IMG/VR virus record: IMGVR_UViG_3300045125_000161
Location: 1 to 36,391 of that record
Direction: 5' to 3' (one strand)
DNA length: 36,391 nt
DNA from: a virus
In this document: piece by piece, positions 25,132-34,427 of the stretch
How the letters are laid out: each line of letters starts with the position of its first letter
How positions within the stretch are numbered: position 1 is the first letter of the stretch
Notes under the pieces: model-generated
Seen by the model: the letters and a program-made list of their open reading frames with translations, nothing else
What the model was told of the DNA's origin: nothing
Database searches by the model: none
Made by a program: the position numbers and the translations under genes

Positions 25132-27625
25132 GATTCCTCAACGCTATAATCAATATCTTCGAGATCCTGTTCGCTTTCGTAATCTTGCAGTTCCAAGTCA
25201 TATTTCTTTATGTCATCTGGATTTGCATCTGGCAAGCTTGCGGCTTCTGGAGCTTGAATTTTGGGAGTATTTTCTGTTTCAGGTGTTGGGGCTTGAGGAG
25301 TCTCAGGGCTTTCAGGAGGAGCACCTTCTTCTGGTGAAGGCATAGGAGTTGGACCGCCTGCTTCTGCGCCCAATTCTTGAGACTTTTCTTCGGTTCCGGG
25401 AATGCCAACGCCAAGAAGTTGCGGATTCTGACCCAAAACTTGCAACTTAAGATCTTCAAGTTTTTGAACTTTAAGTCTTGCGAGCATTTCTTCTGTTTCA
25501 TCATCAGAATATCTTAATATTTTAGTCATGATGTCATAATCAGACATAAGCTTGACTTCCTTTAAGAGAACCAGCATTTCCATATCTTGCATTGACAACT
25601 TCTGCTCTAGATAATTCTCTCCAATCGGATGGAGGAGTCATTTTTATTTTCAGATCTTGGTAGGAATCTTCAGGGAATCCTCTTAGTTGCAGGTGTCTTT
25701 CTGCTAATTCAAGCAACTCCATCTTCGAATGCAGATTGCAAGCGTTCGATCATCCTCGCGAACTTGACATCTTGTGATGAAAGTGTAATTCTTGTTGCAT
25801 TAGCATCTTCATTATTGAAATAATTTTTAGGAAAATTGAGTGCGGTGAGTAATTTATTTCTGAAATAAACTGCATCATCAATTTCGCCAAGATTTTCAGC
25901 CCCCGGCAAAGTTTCAATTCTTGTATTGCTATTAGGCGAATTGGTAGCCAGTAATCTTCATCTTGTGCTGGCGGCATCCATCGTTCTTCGACTTGGTTTG
26001 CTCCGGTTCCTGAATTACTCGTTGTTTTTCTTTTGCGGAATTGATCTTTAATTCGGTCTATAAATGCTTCTGCCTTGAATGGCGGCAATTGACCAACATC
26101 CACATAAAAAACACGTCGTTCTGGTGCTCTAACCAATCTATAAACAACCATTGCGTCTTCCATGAGTCTAAGGCTATGAGCAGGACCACGTGCAGGCTCA
26201 ATCAAACTTTGACCATATGGGAAGAAGGTTTTTCTATCATTCCGATTCGAAGTGAACAATTTGACTGGAGCAAAACGAATTGTATGGTGGTTTGGTTAAT
26301 TCAGTTTCATTTGTCCTGTAATTGGTCCGCGAACAAGTGCTTGATAATCTGGTCCTTCTTTTGACTGTTGGAATTCAATTAATTTTCCTTTAACAGTTTC
26401 AATCCGATACATTGTTTCTGGAGGTAAAGGAACTGCTCTATAAACACCTTCTTTGGGATTATCAGGATTAACAACTATTTCTACGAACCAATCACCTGCG
26501 ATGCACAAATTTTTAAACCATGTCCATCCATTCCTATTTAAATTAAGCATTTTGCGATGTAGCAAGAAAAAATTCGGCATTCTTTTTAACTTCATCATTA
26601 TTGGTTTTGACTTTGAAAATATTTCCTTCTTCATCTTTTTTGGCAATTATGAAGGATTACGGAATCAGTTGCAAAACATTGATGATCTTCAACGCTGATA
26701 TCATAAACTTCTTGTTCGGGACCGGGTTCAACACCAACAATTCGACGATGATCTTTTTGGAATTTATAAAGCTGTCGAATTTCTCTATGTGTAAATCCTT
26801 CTTTTTCCAGCCAATTTTCAACAGTTGCCCAATCTTTTTTGAAATCTTTCGCCGATTTGTTTAATTTTTAATTGACAACCGATCATTCGGATGGCTTTGC
26901 TGACATTTTCATAATGTGGATTGGTCTTGCTGCTTTTCCATTCATCTACAAATTGTCGTTCATGCATCCAACCTCGTTGATTGCTGAATATTCTTGGATA
27001 TTGATTATGTCGCCATTTTGTATTTGCTGGTAATCTATAAAATGGCATTAATTCATCGCCAAATTTTAATTGTCCAGCTTCTATCCAAGTGCCATTTTTA
27101 AGTAAAACTCTATGATCTTCGGTGGCTGTAAACTTGCTTCCATTGTCTAAAATAATTGTGATTGTTTTTGCGACTTTAACAAATCTTGGAGCGAATGCCC
27201 AACCGAGAGTATAATCATTCTTTTTAAAATCATAGCAATAAACCAAGAATCGTTCATCGCCTCTTTTTCTGCTAGTTCTTTGATGGCATATAAACCGAAT
27301 GGAGTTGCAATTTTTGTATCACCTGCAACACAAGCTTCATCCGAGTAAACGGTCATAGCCATTTCAATTTCTGGCACATTACGAAGTCGTTCATACTCTT
27401 TATATCGCATTTGGCGGTTTGTGAGAGTAGTTGTGTCAATCATATCGTTTGTTTGACGATAGCTTGATTGACCGCCCGGACCAGTACCTTGACCGAAATC
27501 AGTTCCTAGAGCATCTGGCTGCGCAATGCCTGCTGTAGGAAATTGTTTGGGATCTTTTCTTGCTGATAATGGATCTTTTTCACTACTGTATGTGAATAAT
27601 CGAAAAAATCACTCCAAAGTGGCAT
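25128..27625 (-). CDS. 20: Portal vertex protein, T4 gp20-like, with intein
   Basis: Forms the dodecameric DNA gate of the head. About 600 residues after removing a 229-residue intein (26646-27332). N-terminus MPLWSDFFDYSHT, GQGTGPGGQSSYRQTNDMID, RYKEYERLRNVPEIEMAMTV then YSDEA before the intein. After it: WTWFKNLCIAGDWFVEIVV, and the portal core TFFPYGQSLIEPARGPAHSL, RLMEDAMVVYRLVRAPERRV, FYVDVGQLPPFKAEAFIDRI, VEERWMPPAQDEDYWLPIR, PGAENLGEIDDAVYFRNKLL and TALNFPKNYF. A Pro/Glu-rich tail (PTPMPSPEEGAPPESPETP) extends the C-terminus beyond T4 gp20. The start has GGCGG upstream and a TATAAGTA at 27639-27646 that may be a late promoter. Frameshifts are numerous. Confidence 0.93.
26646..27332 (-). 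other. Intein in the portal protein
   Basis: A protein-splicing element of 229 codons. It starts at Cys-1 (CVAGDTKIATPFG, block A) and has block B GSKFTATEDHRVLL with the TxxH motif, LKFGDELMPFYR, block F VYDISVEDHQCFATD and block G VILHN, followed by Cys as +1 extein residue. The joined extein reads YSDEA-CQKDEEG. Between the splicing halves lie about 100 residues (ANTKWRHNQYPRIFSNQRGW, NPHYENVSKAIRMIGC, WLEKEGFTHREIRQLYKF) with no intact LAGLIDADG or HNH motif, perhaps a worn-down endonuclease. Frameshifts near 27260, 26850 and 26640 cancel or are sequencing errors. Confidence 0.9.
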
Positions 27626-27720
27626 CTATTTCCGCCCTTACTTATATCTTGAAAATTTTAAAACACACTGTCATAATAGTATCTAGGTCTGGATTTATGT
27701 TTTTGGATAAAATTCTATCA

Positions 27721-28317
27721 ATGAATAAAATTGTTTTTTTATGTAGTCACGAATATTCTGGCTCAAATTTTTTATATGAATCTATGGACAAAAATCCAAG
27801 AATTCAGGGATATAAAAATTTATCATTTATTTACACTAGTCCCAATGAATTAATTTCACTCACTCAGCAAAAGCATAAATTAGAAAATCGTGCAGCAATT
27901 TATATGGATGAAATTCTTTATAACTGGCAATTATTTGACAAAAACACATTCAAAGTATGCAAATTTATTCATGTGATCAGGAGACCAGAATCAGTTTTAA
28001 ATTATTTCAGTGAATACAAAAAATTATCTCCAGAATTTGCTTCGAGATATTATTTGTTTAGATTGCGGCGGATATGTGAAATTGCCAAAAGAACTCCTGA
28101 AGCCGTTCTTTTGACATATGATGATTTGATTGAGGGCAAGGGAATGAATTTAATTGAGGATTATTTAGAGTTAAAAAATCCTATTGATTTTCATTTTAAT
28201 GATTTGCCGGAAGTAAAATCTAATTTTCCGATGAAACTAATAAACGAAGCAGAAACCGCATATGAAAGATATTTATATTTTTTGAAAAATCAAAATCTTG
28301 TTTTTACGTCTAAATAA
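27721..28317 (+). CDS. Sulfotransferase-like protein
   Basis: An intact frame of 198 residues from the ATG at 27721. It opens MNKIVFLCSHEYSGSNFLYE, the strand-loop-helix that binds the 5'-phosphosulfate of PAPS, and has FIHVIRRPESVLNYFSEYKK (about residues 81-100), the expected 3'-phosphate-binding part with Arg and Ser. Then come AVLLTYDDLIEGKGMNLIED and EAETAYERYLYFLKN. It is short for a sulfotransferase but complete in fold order. An in-frame ATG at 27697 has a slightly better ribosome site. Sulfation of a glycan or protein is inferred; the acceptor is unknown. Confidence 0.62.
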   Translation: MNKIVFLCSHEYSGSNFLYESMDKNPRIQGYKNLSFIYTSPNELISLTQQKHKLENRAAIYMDEILYNWQLFDKNTFKVCKFIHVIRRPESVLNYFSEYKKLSPEFASRYYLFRLRRICEIAKRTPEAVLLTYDDLIEGKGMNLIEDYLELKNPIDFHFNDLPEVKSNFPMKLINEAETAYERYLYFLKNQNLVFTSK

Positions 28318-28336
28318 TATAAACAAAGGCGGATTT

Positions 28337-28579
28337 ATGTCATTTACAGAATGGTTTAAACAACGAATAAAAGAAAATTATGGAGGCTCTGCCAACAGTC
28401 CATCAAATGTAGAGGACGAGGGCGATGGTGGAGATGGCGTTGAAAAACGAAGAGAAAAGCCTGCTGGAAATCCAAGCCAAGGCTATCCATCATATTCGTT
28501 AAACAACAGCGACTTGCCTATCACAAGAAAAAATAAAATTAATTACACAAAAAGAAATGTAATTGCAAATAATTATTGA
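28337..28579 (+). CDS. Small putative internal head protein with capsid-targeting-like leader
   Basis: An intact 80-residue frame with AAAGGCGG six bases before the ATG. The leader MSFTEWFKQRIKE ends in IKE before NYGGSANSP, again a T4-like targeting leader with a protease site. The mature part is disordered: acidic Gly-rich (VEDEGDGGDGVEKRREK), Pro/Ser (PAGNPSQGYPSYS) and a basic end (ITRKNKINYTKRN). It closely follows the sulfotransferase gene. Confidence 0.6.
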   Translation: MSFTEWFKQRIKENYGGSANSPSNVEDEGDGGDGVEKRREKPAGNPSQGYPSYSLNNSDLPITRKNKINYTKRNVIANNY

Positions 28580-29186
28580 TATTCTTTGATGAAACAAAAT
28601 TCAGCCGAATTAAGCAACATAAAATTTTGCCATAGTTTCCAATATTTCCATTCTTTTTCATATATTCGGAAACCAATCTTCTTTGATCTTCATCTGTTGT
28701 GTTTTTGTTTAAGCTAAATCGACTTAAATTTAAATTCGATTGATGTAGTTTTGGAAGATAAATTCTCACAAAATGATTCCACAACCATGCAGATTTTACA
28801 CGATCATGCTTCATTCCTTCTAAAGTATGTAAAAAATAAAAAGAATAAAGCTCCTTGCTCATAGGTTGTCTAAACGAATTTTCTTCACTAGGAATATCAT
28901 CATATTGATAACCTATTGTAGAATAAGACTTTAAAATCACTCGTTCATCAGAAAATATCTTATTTTTTGCAACACGGAATTCAGTCATCGGAGGCAAAGC
29001 TTGACTTGATGAGCAGTATTCCAAATTCCAATGTTTAACAGAATAGTATTCGCTTTTTTGAATTCTTCGCTTATTGTTATGACAAGTTTGCTTAAATCTT
29101 CTTTATGAAACAAAAAAGCGAACACGGAATCTGTAACAATTCTTTGGCGATATTTTTTCTGATTAAATATTCACTTGCAGGATTCA
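28539..29186 (-). CDS. Hypothetical protein coupled to the poly-Asp gene
   Basis: About 215 residues; the start MNPASEYLIRK at 29186 overlaps the stop of the poly-aspartate gene. After a shift near 29130 it reads IVTDSVFAFLFHKEDLSKL, ISEEFKKANTILLNI, then from about 29025 EYCSSSQALPPMTEFRVAKN, DERVILKSYSTIGYQYDDIP, KELYSFYFLHTLEGMKHDRV and RIYLPKLHQSNLNLSRFSLN. The true stop may be near 28608 (GKFYVA) rather than 28539. No family recognised. It is only supported by coupling and by long protein-like frames. Confidence 0.5.
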
Positions 29187-29187
29187 T

Positions 29188-29496
<309 letters not shown>

Positions 29497-29524
29497 AACA
29501 AGTTCTCCTTTTTAGGTTTCAAAC

Positions 29525-29532
29525 AATAAATA
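29525..29532 (+). promoter_or_regulatory. Possible late promoter box AATAAATA
   Basis: CAATAAATATCAT followed by AGGAGGG and the ATG at 29548. It has one or two mismatches to TATAAATA and a very short leader. Confidence 0.35.
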
Positions 29533-29547
29533 TCATAGGAGGGAAAC

Positions 29548-29999
29548 ATGAAAAAAGTTTCAATTATTTTGTTTTTTTTAATAATTTTCAAATAGGATGT
29601 TCCTAGCTCCAATTTTGGAAACAGCTATAGCACCTATTACAACTGGAGTGATAGCATGGAACAATTCTCAGGCTTGTAAATATTACGACGAAGAGGCTCC
29701 TGTAATTTATCGAAGTTTAAAATCTGCTCTTAAAGAATTGGATCACAAAATAAAAAGTGATGTGATGTATAAAGACGGAAGTTACTATATTATTGCTGGA
29801 GGCAAAGACTCCTTTTAAAATTGAAATAAAAAAAGTACAATCAAATATCACTGAGGTAAAAATACGTGTCAATTTCCTTGGCGACAAACCGTATGCAGAA
29901 TTAATTTACAAAAAGATTGATTCAAATCTTGATGTAATTAATTTTGATGTTGAAGGAAAGCCGACGAAATTTACCGAAAAAATAAATCTCAATCAATAG
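29548..29999 (+). CDS. DUF3568-like lipoprotein
   Basis: About 150 residues with three frameshifts. It has a signal peptide (MKKVSIILFFLIIF) and a lipobox ending IGCS once one base is restored near 29590, so the protein is probably lipid-anchored. Next: LAPILETAIAPITTGVIAWN, YYDEEAPVIYRSLKSALKEL, DGSYYIIAGGKD, then IKKVQSNITEVKIRVNFLGD and AELIYKKIDSNLDV. The late part resembles DUF3568-type lipoproteins with the VRVxxxGD strand. AGGAGGG precedes the ATG. Phage lipoproteins often block superinfection; that role is a guess here. Confidence 0.65.
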
Positions 30000-30003
30000 A
30001 AAA

Positions 30004-31698
30004 TCAACAAACTTTTCTAGATGCGAATCCGCCAGATTTATAAACTGTAATTCCTCCCACTTTAACTGGAGTGTAACATCCAGTTTTTGGAGGAACAGGA
30101 ACAGGCGGCGGATTACAATCACATGATTTTGGTTTGCAATTTTTTTGAACGCACTTAACACAGCCTGAATTATTTGCAGGCTTCCACGGTTTATTATATT
30201 CTGGTTGACCGGGAATACATGCATTTGATCGACCGCACGTGCAAACAATCCTTTTCCTGATAAGCTTCCCCTGATCTTCATCAAACAGAGCTTGGTCATG
30301 ATTGCCTACAAGTTTATTTTCATGAAGTAGATTTAAACACGTTAAAGCCGAATCAATAATTTCATCATCATTGCTTTCGGAAATTCCTGTCAATTTATCA
30401 TCTTCAAAATAATATGCAGTTTGATTTGGAACTTCAATTTCTAAATTGTAAAGAGGATTATTACTTAAAGTTAATATTTTATTTGTATTTGCGATTTTGA
30501 TTTTTTTGGTGTTTAATGTGCGAATTATTTTTTCATTTCCACCAATTGAAATTTCGTGCGGTTCTTGAATGCTTTTAAGCACTTCATCAGCATTTATATC
30601 GCTCAACATTAGTATTTGTGGTTTAATAAGATTTCTTTCGACAAACAAATCTTTTAAAATTCTACTGTATTTACCTCCAGATTTTTGGTCACAATGCAGA
30701 ATTTGGCGACAAAAGGCATCAAAAAATCTTATTGTGGCGGGGCAATTTTTGGTTGCCTCTACCAGATAATTCAACATAATATCACGAGCAATTTTAATTC
30801 CGTTTTTGAGATTGTCTTGTTTTTCTGCAATGCGAATAATTGCTTGATAAAATGCACTTGCCAAGAATTCTGCTAAAACTATGAGGCTCATTGATAATTT
30901 TGTTATCAGGTCCAGAAGTTGGCAAATTTTCAGGAATTTCCATATTTATAACAAATAGAAAGATCTCTTAGGCAATTCGATAGTCCTCCGTCTCTGCCTT
31001 GTGTCAAAGTATGTAATCCTTGACCCATTTCTGCTGCTAAACGTGTTACAATATTGGAATTGTGCAAGTTGCCATTTGTTTCTTTTATTGCATAGTCAAT
31101 AATTTCATCAAAATCAAGCAATGACAACATAGCTGTGGCATCGCCAAAAAATTCATGGAAAGCCCAAAGTTCACTAGCTTGTACATCCCAAAAATCAGGA
31201 CGCAAAATGTCTAAAAATGCATGTCCGAATTCGTGAACGACTACAGAACGTGAATCACAAGCAAAAACAACTTTATTTTTAGCATTTCCAAAATAGAAGA
31301 ATCTGAGAGATGATCGATCATAATATGCGTTAATATCTTGTCCTGCTCTCGCCATGATCGTCAATGATTTTACTGCTGACCAATCATGTACTGGTGATGA
31401 TTTTGACATTAATTTCAATGCATGGTTTACCATTTGCTTGCATGCCAAAGATTGTTGTTGAATGCTTCCGAGTGGAAATCCGCAAACCTCCTTCGCCAAC
31501 AGCAATCATAGGCAGAATGCTATCAGCAACACACATTTCCTCGCGAATAAGTTGGGGAGTGGTCGGATCATTAAGATAGACTGTATTAGTGTCTTTAGAA
31601 CTTTGGATTGAAACAATTTCTTCTAATTGAATTGGCTTTATTGGTAGAACATCTTGTTTTCTTATAATTTTAATCCAATTCCAGATAGTTTTAAACAT
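30004..31698 (-). CDS. Gluzincin (HExxH) metalloprotease with Cys-rich tail
   Basis: About 565 residues in three frames (shifts near 31450 and 30920). N-terminus MFKTIWNWIKIIRKQDVLPI, STRKHSTTIFGMQANGKPC. The zinc site is SVVVHEFGHAFLDILRPDFW (HEFGH) with the downstream Glu in LWAFHEFFGDATAMLSLL, as in M4/M36-like gluzincins; NEPHSFSRILASAFYQ follows, like the family's His-bearing substrate part. Middle: LNYLVEATKNCPATIRFFDA. The C-terminus is Cys- and Pro-rich (CTCGRSNACIPG, CVKCVQKNCKPKSCDCNPPP) and ends GGFASRKVC. No signal peptide is seen. GGAG precedes the ATG. It may process virion proteins or act on host material. Confidence 0.75.
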
Positions 31699-31756
31699 AC
31701 TAAAATTACTCCATTTGATGGCACTATGAATATATATGCATGAGGGATCAGCATGA

Positions 31757-32336
31757 ATGAAAGAACAGATGCTTAAGGAGCTAAGAACCAATGAAGCCAT
31801 GAAAAAGGGCTACATGGGACTTGAGGGGCATTTAGCAGTTATTGCAAAACGATTGGGAAAACCTATATTTCGTCAAGGGAATTTATCTTTTGATCAAAAT
31901 TATTTAGACGATCCTTTTGACGTGCATGATGAATATGAAATGCCAACTCTAGATGAAGACGCGAGTTCTTATGAAATTGGTTTGCAATTTGATGGATTAA
32001 CTAGTGGAATCAACATGACAATTTCTGTAAACTTTTATTTGCAGGAAATTAAATGTGTATTTGAAGGAAATATAGTTTATCATGAAATTTCTGGAGAATT
32101 AGAAGGATATGCACCTGACGCAATTTGGGAATCCAAGATTGACAAATTGACAACTTTAGCAAAAACAATAGAAAGAAACAAAAGCCCAAAGAGCGACAAA
32201 CAATTAATTGAAGCTACAAATAAGAAAAAACAGAAATTTTAGAACATTTAAGAAAAAAGTGGGGTTTGAATTAGATGGAACAAAATTTACAAAATTTGAT
32301 GAAAATGGATTTTATAATTTATCCACAAGAAAATAA
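31757..32336 (+). CDS. Hypothetical protein
   Basis: About 193 residues; a shift near 32230 moves the end to 32336. It begins MKEQMLKELRTNEAMKKGYM, then AVIAKRLGKPIFRQGNLSFD, DEYEMPTLDEDASSYEIGLQ, MTISVNFYLQEIKCVFEGNI and, after the shift, EILEHLRKKWGFELDGTKF, ending NGFYNLSTRK. No family recognised; it looks soluble and mixed alpha/beta. GAGGG lies upstream of an ATG at 31753 as well as of 31757; either may be used. It starts a run of small plus-strand genes. Confidence 0.6.
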
Positions 32337-32481
32337 ATTTATTGTTGAAAAAATAGCGGTAGAGGGAAACTCTAATACATTGAAGCCAATTGAATTTGAA
32401 ACTTATGAATTAGCTTTAGAATATGCTGTTTTTCGTTTAAATCCAACAAAAAGAATGGCAACCCATTATAAGATACAATAG
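32305..32481 (+). CDS. Small hypothetical protein
   Basis: 58 residues from an ATG overlapping the end of the previous gene: MDFIIYPQENKFIVEKIAVE, then PIEFETYELALEYAVFRLN and TKRMATHYKIQ. No family recognised. A longer reading from 32275 is possible but would overlap the upstream gene more. Confidence 0.5.
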   Translation: MDFIIYPQENKFIVEKIAVEGNSNTLKPIEFETYELALEYAVFRLNPTKRMATHYKIQ

Positions 32482-32485
32482 AGGA

Positions 32486-32626
32486 TTGGGGATAGAGTAC
32501 AAAAATTTGCCAACAATTTTTGCAGAAAATCGTGAAAAAGCATTAAATATTGCAAAAGTTAAAGCAGAGTCATTAAAAGAATGTCAGGTTTTAGAAGTAA
32601 AAGTTTTTCCAAAATTTAACATTTGA
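32486..32626 (+). CDS. Very small hypothetical protein
   Basis: 46 residues from a TTG, 5 bases after the previous stop, with AGAGG just before: GIEYKNLPTIFAENREKALN, IAKVKAESLKECQVLEVKVF, ending PKFNI. Too short for automatic calling. The second part resembles the neighbouring gene in layout (ExALxxA). The start codon is weak and could reflect a base error. Confidence 0.4.
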   Translation: MGIEYKNLPTIFAENREKALNIAKVKAESLKECQVLEVKVFPKFNI

Positions 32627-32665
32627 AGGATAGATAAGGAAAACGTCTTTAAGAGGAAATATATT

Positions 32666-33122
32666 ATGGACGACAACATGCAGAAAGAAAAGTGGACATT
32701 AGAAGATGGGCGTCGAGCCGAACGTCGCGTCGTAGAAAATGCATTAAATGGCGAAACAGAACGTGTGATTGAGCTTCACGTTGAGGATGAGCGTCCATTG
32801 CGTTTGCAGCAGCGAGTTGTTGAAAAGAGCAAGCCAATTGTTTATGAACGAAAGGTTGAAACAGTAGATCCTGCTACAGGAAATGTTATAGAATCGAAAG
32901 TTGAATCTATTGAGCCAAAAGTTCAAATGCAATTAGTAGAACATGTCAAGAGTTTGTCAAATGATGTTCCTGTTACAAGACAAGAAATGCTTGTCGCACA
33001 GTATAAGCCGGGCAATTAAAGCAGGACGCGAAAGTTCGCCAGACGTCTCAATTCAATCAATTCCGGTGCCGAAGTTTCTCGATCGTTTGCAAACATTAGG
33101 CTTGGCAGATGAAATTACATGA
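32666..33122 (+). CDS. Hypothetical acidic/basic repeat-like protein
   Basis: The first 117 residues are in one frame: MDDNMQKEKWTLEDGRRAER, RVIELHVEDERPLRLQQRVV, VYERKVETVDPATGNVIES, VQMQLVEHVKSLSNDVPVTR. That frame ends at 33019, but a protein-like frame continues after a likely indel near 33005: AIKAGRESSPDVSIQSIPVP, KFLDRLQTLGLADEIT, stop at 33122. AGAGGAAAT precedes the ATG. It is highly charged with alternating beta-like strands; no family recognised. Confidence 0.55.
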
Positions 33123-33226
33123 ACGTGTTCAAGAATGTGGATCAAGTACAACTGACAAAATTCTTATTAGTAGTGATTGCAGTCATGGTTGGATTTTGTG
33201 GGTTACATGGCTTACTTATCATGTAA
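33119..33226 (+). CDS. 35-residue membrane peptide
   Basis: MNVFKNVDQVQLTKFLLVVI followed by AVMVGFCGLHGLLIM: a short polar N-terminus and one membrane span. The ATG overlaps the upstream stop as ATGA, the arrangement used throughout this window. A competing frame (33108-33240, MKLHERVQECGSSTTDK) is less well placed. It is followed by a terminator. Confidence 0.42.
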   Translation: MNVFKNVDQVQLTKFLLVVIAVMVGFCGLHGLLIM

Positions 33227-33242
33227 TTTCGGCAGAATGAAC

Positions 33243-33273
33243 AAAAAAGGCTGTCTTGACAAGCCTTTTTTTA
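33243..33273 (+). terminator. Rho-independent terminator
   Basis: AAAAAAGGCTGTC and GACAAGCCTTTTTTT pair with one bulge around a TT loop, followed by a T run. It closes the 31757-33226 plus-strand gene run. Confidence 0.8.
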
Positions 33274-33287
33274 TTGAGAGGCAACAA

Positions 33288-33495
33288 ATGTCATTCCAAT
33301 CTATTATGCAAAAAATTTGAATGAATGGGGAAATAATTATATTTTGCATAATATTCCTTTTGCTTCTGATGCTGTCAGCGGGAAAAATGTAATTTGTCGA
33401 TAGTTTCTGTTTACGAAATTTACAAAAAATCAGCAGCTAATTGGAATTATCCCGACTTTAAAAAACAAGCCCTATTTCAGATAGGGCTTGAATAA
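33288..33495 (+). CDS. Small hypothetical protein, frameshifted
   Basis: About 65 residues: MSF at the ATG (GAGAGG upstream), then in a shifted frame YYAKNLNEWGNNYILHNIPF, ASDAVSGKNVICR, and after another shift VSVYEIYKKSAANWNYPDF. The apparent end runs through the hairpin at 33466, so the true stop is probably a few codons earlier. No family recognised. Confidence 0.38.
33466..33490. terminator. Bidirectional hairpin terminator
   Basis: Arms CAAGCCCTAT and ATAGGGCTTG around TTCAG. On the minus strand it is followed by TTTTTT and lies just after the stop of the 33877 gene; on the plus strand it ends the small 33288 gene. Confidence 0.72.
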
Positions 33496-33496
33496 T

Positions 33497-33877
33497 TTAT
33501 CTTTTTTGTGCGAGATGCATTGGACCCCAACTACCACCCTCAGATAAATTCTTTTTTTAATTTAAAATCCAGTCTTGATTATGTCCGCGAGTGGCTTCCG
33601 CACCGAACGTGCTTTTTTCAGGAGCTGCTCTTCTAATTGGATTTTCTGCTCGCAAAATTAGCTCCTCTTAGCAATCTTACATCGACAATATGTTTTGATA
33701 GGGGCTTTTTCTTTGGCAATCCTCAGTGATTGTGCCTTTCTCGCAACTCTACATCCCTTTGATGTATTCATTCGTCGATTCAGTCACTAGTACAGTTCCG
33801 TCTGACTGCATGGCTATGGCTACCCTTGTAGAAAAATTTTGCAACAGGGGCAGATTTTTTACGATTTCATATTTCAC
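33497..33877 (-). CDS. Hypothetical protein, frameshifted
   Basis: About 127 residues pieced from four frames: KYEIVKNLPLLQNFSTRVAI and MQSDGTVLVTESTNEYIKGM from a GTG at 33877 (AGAGAG upstream), then RVARKAQSLRIAKEKAPIK, ENPIRRAAPEKSTFGAEATR with GHNQDWILN, and finally SEGGSWGPMHLAQKR, stop at 33497. No open frame longer than about 45 residues survives. No family recognised. Minus-strand terminator follows at 33466. Confidence 0.42.
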
Positions 33878-33919
33878 AGTTCACTCTCTACTTTCTTATT
33901 TGAAAAAAAAACATTTCCA

Positions 33920-34401
33920 TTATATTACTTGAAAAGAATTCTTATTCAAGAAGCCAATCCCGCCAAAAATCTCTTCTTTGATAATGATCAACATCTTCTC
34001 AGGACTATGTTCTATTTGTTTTTCCAGAAAAATTTCCCCGCCACTTTCCATCAACTGTTCCCAACGCCTCTGCTTGGAGAAATTCCTACTTCCATCATTA
34101 ATTTTCAACGACTTGTTTTTCCATTTCTAGGGCATATTGAAAAATTCTCTGGGCATTTTCAAGCTTTGGAAAGGAGCGGCTTAATCACTGTTGGAGTTTC
34201 ACCTAATCCAAAAAATCATATCAGAAAACTCGGTGACGTGATTCATTTCACTGGCAGCTTCTTTCTCAATAGAAATTCTCTGAGTTCTTCTCGGGATGCA
34301 AATCCAGTTATAGCACTTGCATGATAAAGATAAAAATGCATATGCATATATTCATTCATAAGATCATTGTTTAGCTGATTTAGCAATTCTTCTCGTGTCA
34401 T
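33920..34401 (-). CDS. Ferritin-like diiron protein (bacterioferritin type)
   Basis: About 155 residues in several frames. The first two helices are clear: MTREELLNQLNNDLMNEYMH, MHFYLYHASAITGFASREEL, then after a shift KEAASEMNHVTEFSDMI with the ExxH motif, GLGETPTVIKPLLSKLENAQ, and YALEMEKQVVENY. The last part reads QLMESGGEIFLEKQIEHS. The Glu of helix 1 plus ExxH of helix 2 fit the diiron centre of ferritins, which oxidise and store iron. A frame ending DWLLE near 33949 may be the true C-terminus. Divergent from the terminase gene. Confidence 0.65.
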
Positions 34402-34419
34402 TTGGTTTGTCGAGTCCTA

Positions 34420-34427
34420 TATAAATA
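34420..34427 (+). promoter_or_regulatory. Perfect T4 late promoter box TATAAATA
   Basis: CCTATATAAATAAGG on the plus strand, 30 bases before the terminase ATG at 34458. It matches the T4 late consensus at all eight bases. Confidence 0.7.
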
